A stretch of 22,431 nt of DNA from a virus: IMG/VR virus record IMGVR_UViG_3300020410_000563, positions 1 through 22,431 of that record, one strand, 5' to 3'. Positions within the stretch are counted from its first letter, which is position 1. Every line of letters starts with the position of its first letter. Shown piece by piece: positions 20,554 to 22,431 of the stretch. The notes below the pieces were generated by a model that was given only the letters and a program-made list of their open reading frames with translations, made no database searches and was not told the DNA's origin. The position numbers and the translations under genes were made by a program.

Positions 20554-20606
20554 TGCAAAAGAAATGCAAATGTTGTGAATGCTGTTCTTGCACTTGTTGC
20601 GGGTAA
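20553..20606 (+). CDS. Eight-cysteine microprotein (17 aa), putative metal-binding peptide
   Basis: A tiny frame, MQKKCKCCECCSCTCCG, with 8 cysteines in 17 residues, arranged as C-x-CC-x-CC-x-C-x-CC. GGAGG (20542-20546) is placed 6 bases before the ATG, and the ATG overlaps the NfuA stop (TAATG), the same coupling used by real genes here. The CxCC and CxC pattern is like metallothioneins, so binding of zinc, copper or iron (or an Fe-S cluster) is plausible. The stop falls 4 bases before the next ATG, so the frame fits exactly between two genes. It is too short for most gene finders. Function and expression are unproven; the metal role is inferred from composition and position. Confidence 0.6.
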   Translation: MQKKCKCCECCSCTCCG

Positions 20607-20610
20607 TTAA

Positions 20611-21477
20611 ATGGCAGACGAACAAGAAAAACATATAGTATTTTCATATGGACGTATGAATCCGCCTACTGCTGGACATAGCAAAGTCGTAGATAAAGTT
20701 AAGTCTCATGCAGAAAAAATAGGTGCTAATCATGCTGTCATTGTTAGTCATTCACAAAACAGTAAAACAGACCCTTTACATCATGAGCACAAAAAAGAAT
20801 ATCTAAGACATATTCATCCAGATGTAAACTTTGAACATTCTACAAAAGAACACCCACACTTCTTAGCACAACTTAAAAAGTTTAATCAAGAAGGACATTC
20901 ACACGCAACTATGGTTGTAGGTAGTGATAGAGTAAAACAATTCAAGTCGTTGGCACATAAATACAACGGTAAAGAGTATAATTATAAAAAGATAAACATA
21001 CTATCAGCAGGACACAGAGACCCAGATGCTGAGGGTGTTGCAGGTATAAGTGGAACAAAGATGCGTAATCATGCTAGTGGTAATGATTACAAATCATTTA
21101 AGGCAGGATTACATGCCAATCATAGTGATGAACATGCCAGAAAACTATTTAAAGCAACACGTCAAGGTATGAATCTACAGAAAGAAGAGGTAGGCATGAA
21201 AGATTTTAAAACATTCCTTGCAGAAGATATGTCAGGTATGACTGTCGGAGGCGGACATAAAAGAAGTGTCAAGCAAGGCGCTGGACTTACTAAGAAAGGT
21301 GTTGCCAAATATAGGCGACAAAATCCTGGTAGTAAATTACAAACAGCAGTTACCACACCACCAAGTAAACTAAAACCTGGCAGTAAAGCTGCCAAAAGAC
21401 GTAAATCGTTTTGCGCTAGAAGTAGAGGATGGACAGGTGAAAGAGGTAAAGCAGCAAGACGGAGGTGGAATTGTTAA
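20611..21477 (+). CDS. TxGH nucleotidyltransferase fused to capsid-targeting-like segment and DUF6321-like tail
   Basis: A 288-residue protein in three parts. Residues 1-195 form a nucleotidyltransferase: FSYGRMNPPTAGHSKVVDKV has the T-x-G-H active site (T20-H23), VVGSDRV follows, and GISGTKMRNH corresponds to ISSTxxR; an adenylyl- or cytidylyltransferase is likely. This part is histidine-rich (about 21). Residues 196-207 read MKDFKTFLAEDM, like a T4 capsid-targeting leader with a possible LAE/D cleavage site. Residues 208-288 are basic, with GLTKKGVAKYRRQNPGS, KPGSKAAKRRKSFCARSRGW and RRRWNC, as in DUF6321 proteins of T4-like phages. ATG 20611 follows the cysteine peptide by 4 bases. The second part may also be made separately (see the internal start). 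Confidence 0.8.
   Translation: MADEQEKHIVFSYGRMNPPTAGHSKVVDKVKSHAEKIGANHAVIVSHSQNSKTDPLHHEHKKEYLRHIHPDVNFEHSTKEHPHFLAQLKKFNQEGHSHATMVVGSDRVKQFKSLAHKYNGKEYNYKKINILSAGHRDPDAEGVAGISGTKMRNHASGNDYKSFKAGLHANHSDEHARKLFKATRQGMNLQKEEVGMKDFKTFLAEDMSGMTVGGGHKRSVKQGAGLTKKGVAKYRRQNPGSKLQTAVTTPPSKLKPGSKAAKRRKSFCARSRGWTGERGKAARRRWNC
21196..21477 (+). CDS. Possible internally initiated protein: CTS-like leader plus DUF6321-like domain (93 aa)
   Basis: The in-frame ATG at 21196 (Met196 of the larger protein) has GAGG at 21187-21190, 5 bases upstream, a better ribosome binding site than that of the full-length start. The product would begin MKDFKTFLAEDM, exactly where capsid-targeting leaders begin in T4 internal proteins, and contain the whole basic DUF6321-like domain. 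A separate 93-residue product, cleaved and packaged in the head, is therefore plausible. It could also be a simple fusion with no internal translation. Confidence 0.4.
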   Translation: MKDFKTFLAEDMSGMTVGGGHKRSVKQGAGLTKKGVAKYRRQNPGSKLQTAVTTPPSKLKPGSKAAKRRKSFCARSRGWTGERGKAARRRWNC

Positions 21478-21731
21478 TAGTTTATAGACTAATGTTGTCA
21501 GCAGTAACGGCAACATTTGGAACAGCATTTGCAAAGTGGTTTTTCACAACAAAGATAGGTATATGGGTTCAACAAAAATTTGAACAGTTCATGAATTACC
21601 TACAAGAAAAATACGACATTGAATTGGCAAAAAAGGAAGCAGCTTGGAGGAGAGATTATCCATTATTAGCACAACGTATTGATGGCTTAGAAGAGGATTT
21701 AGACGAGCTGTATAAAAAGGTAAATAAATGA
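21471..21731 (+). CDS. Small membrane-anchored coiled-coil protein (86 aa, TTG start)
   Basis: The protein begins MLIVYRLMLSAVTATFGTAFAKWFFTT, an amphipathic or membrane-inserting N-terminal segment. It continues with KIGIWVQQKFEQFMNYLQEKYDIELAKKEAAWRRDYPLLAQRIDGLEEDLDELYKK, which is largely coiled-coil helix. The pattern 'KWFFTTKIGIW.Q.K...FM..L..KYDIE.AKK' matches a conserved hypothetical I recall from marine T4-like phages. TTG 21471 is favoured because GGAGG ends 5 bases before it; GTG 21465 is an in-frame alternative. It overlaps the i-spanin start (ATGA), so a link to lysis or the envelope is possible. Confidence 0.65.
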   Translation: MLIVYRLMLSAVTATFGTAFAKWFFTTKIGIWVQQKFEQFMNYLQEKYDIELAKKEAAWRRDYPLLAQRIDGLEEDLDELYKKVNK

Positions 21732-22102
21732 GTAAAATTTTTATAGGAATAATATTTGCTATGCTTTTGGCATTCGGAGGTTATTATTGGATATCAGAAA
21801 AGAGAATAGCTACTCTAACTGAGAATAATGCTAAACTAACAATAGCAGCACAAACTAATCAAGAAACAATTGAAAAGCTGGAAGAGGATAATCAGGCTTA
21901 TGAAGTAGCTAATAAAGAATTACAATTAAAGTATAGAGAGGCAGAAAAATATGGTGACGAACTGTCTAAAAAATTAAGAGAACATGATTTAACAAGATTG
22001 ACTTTGCGTAAGCCTGGTCTAATTGAAAAGAGAGTAAACGATGCAACAAAGAAAGTATTTGAAGAACTTGAGTCTTCTACTGCTGTTCAGCCTGACAATT
22101 AG
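21728..22102 (+). CDS. i-spanin (Rz-like inner-membrane lysis protein)
   Basis: A 124-residue type II membrane protein. One N-terminal signal anchor (about 4-21, IFIGIIFAMLLAFGGYYW) is followed by a long periplasmic coiled coil (about 24-90, LTENNAKLTIAAQTNQETIEKLEEDNQAYE and on). The C-terminal part (HDLTRLTLRKPGLIEKRVNDATKKVF) is typical of T4-like PseT.3-type i-spanins. With the o-spanin it would bridge the periplasm and fuse inner and outer membranes at lysis. The o-spanin gene begins inside its last 62 bases, the classic nested arrangement. This implies a Gram-negative host with an outer membrane. Confidence 0.85.
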   Translation: MSKIFIGIIFAMLLAFGGYYWISEKRIATLTENNAKLTIAAQTNQETIEKLEEDNQAYEVANKELQLKYREAEKYGDELSKKLREHDLTRLTLRKPGLIEKRVNDATKKVFEELESSTAVQPDN

Positions 22103-22431
22103 TGGCTGTTCATTAATACCTAAGCAAGTAGAAGTTCAAACAAAATTTATAGAAAGAAAGATTCCTATTCAGGAACCACCTAAAGGACTTACACTTTACC
22201 CTGTTACATTCTATGCAGTAACAGAAGATAACTACAAAGAGTTCGAGGAAAAGTTTAAAGATAAGAATGAAAACCTAGTCTTTTTTGCGCTATCAGTGCC
22301 AGATTATGAGAATATGTCGTTAAATTTAGCAGAAATGAAAAGATATATAGATCAACAAAAAACTATCATTGTCTACTATGAGAAAAGTATAAATAATGAG
22401 TATAAAGCACAAATTGGCGTAGAAGAGGGTA
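22041..22431 (+). CDS. o-spanin (Rz1-like outer-membrane lipoprotein), partial
   Basis: The frame from ATG 22041 is open to the window end (130 codons shown). It begins MQQRKYLKNLSLLLLFSLTISGC, a basic start, a hydrophobic core and a lipobox ISG-C with lipidated Cys23. The mature part (SLIPKQVEVQTKFIERKIPIQ) is followed by a mixed region with VTFYAVTEDNYKEF and ENLVFFALSVPDYENMSLNLAEMKRYIDQQKTIIVYYE. It overlaps the i-spanin gene in another frame. The product would be an outer-membrane lipoprotein pairing with the i-spanin through its C-terminal part. A TATAAATA at 22388-22395 inside the gene may be a late promoter for downstream genes or chance. Confidence 0.85.
   Translation, partial: MQQRKYLKNLSLLLLFSLTISGCSLIPKQVEVQTKFIERKIPIQEPPKGLTLYPVTFYAVTEDNYKEFEEKFKDKNENLVFFALSVPDYENMSLNLAEMKRYIDQQKTIIVYYEKSINNEYKAQIGVEEG

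Noticed and set aside
1-22431. CRISPR arrays, insertion sequences, attachment sites
   Set aside because: No regularly spaced direct repeats, transposase-like genes or terminal inverted repeats were seen by eye.

Overview
The window is a contiguous piece of the genome of a T4-like marine myovirus. Every supported gene lies on the + strand, the DNA is AT-rich, and genes overlap or abut (TAATG, ATGA and TGATG junctions). The T4 replisome order 44 - 62 - regA - 43 - uvsX - 41 is preserved, with accessory genes between the core genes. Many small unknown proteins resemble, from memory, hypothetical proteins of cyanophages and other marine T4-like phages. No photosynthesis gene is present. The phage NfuA has the domain layout of gammaproteobacterial NfuA, so a heterotrophic proteobacterial host is plausible, but that is inference only.

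Layout. 1-2045: clamp loader large subunit (partial gp44), three tiny genes including two small membrane proteins, clamp loader small subunit gp62 and the translational repressor RegA. 2026-5469: accessory block with a radical SAM enzyme overlapping a 2OG-Fe(II) oxygenase, a gene-free 279-nt stretch with a T4-type late promoter motif and strong RNA pairing potential, then Hsp20, a small Sm-like candidate and a thermonuclease. 5470-8023: a consensus sigma70-type promoter and family B DNA polymerase gp43. 8020-10155: SET-domain protein, SAM methyltransferase, two small proteins and a shortened UDP-glucose dehydrogenase homologue. 10148-14453: UvsX, a zinc-ribbon microprotein, helicase gp41, an unknown protein, two membrane proteins (one with an MscS-like beta domain) and a small basic protein. 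14493-15690: an early region with two more sigma70-type promoters, three small proteins and a strong terminator. 15695-22431: a probable late region starting with a TATAAATA motif, with small unknown proteins, a cytidylyltransferase-like enzyme, a GT2 glycosyltransferase, a ligase-like DUF6267 protein, NfuA, a 17-residue eight-cysteine peptide, a TxGH nucleotidyltransferase fused to a DUF6321-like tail, and the i-spanin/o-spanin lysis pair with the o-spanin gene cut by the window end.

How it works together. Early promoters that share a conserved spacer sequence drive host-takeover genes and DNA polymerase. Late promoter motifs drive chaperone, surface/glycan, packaged-enzyme and lysis genes. 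The most interesting part is 18747-21477. Two histidine-rich nucleotidyltransferase-like proteins that carry T4-style capsid-targeting sequences flank NfuA and an eight-cysteine microprotein. This looks like a metal or Fe-S handling cassette that may partly be packaged in the head.
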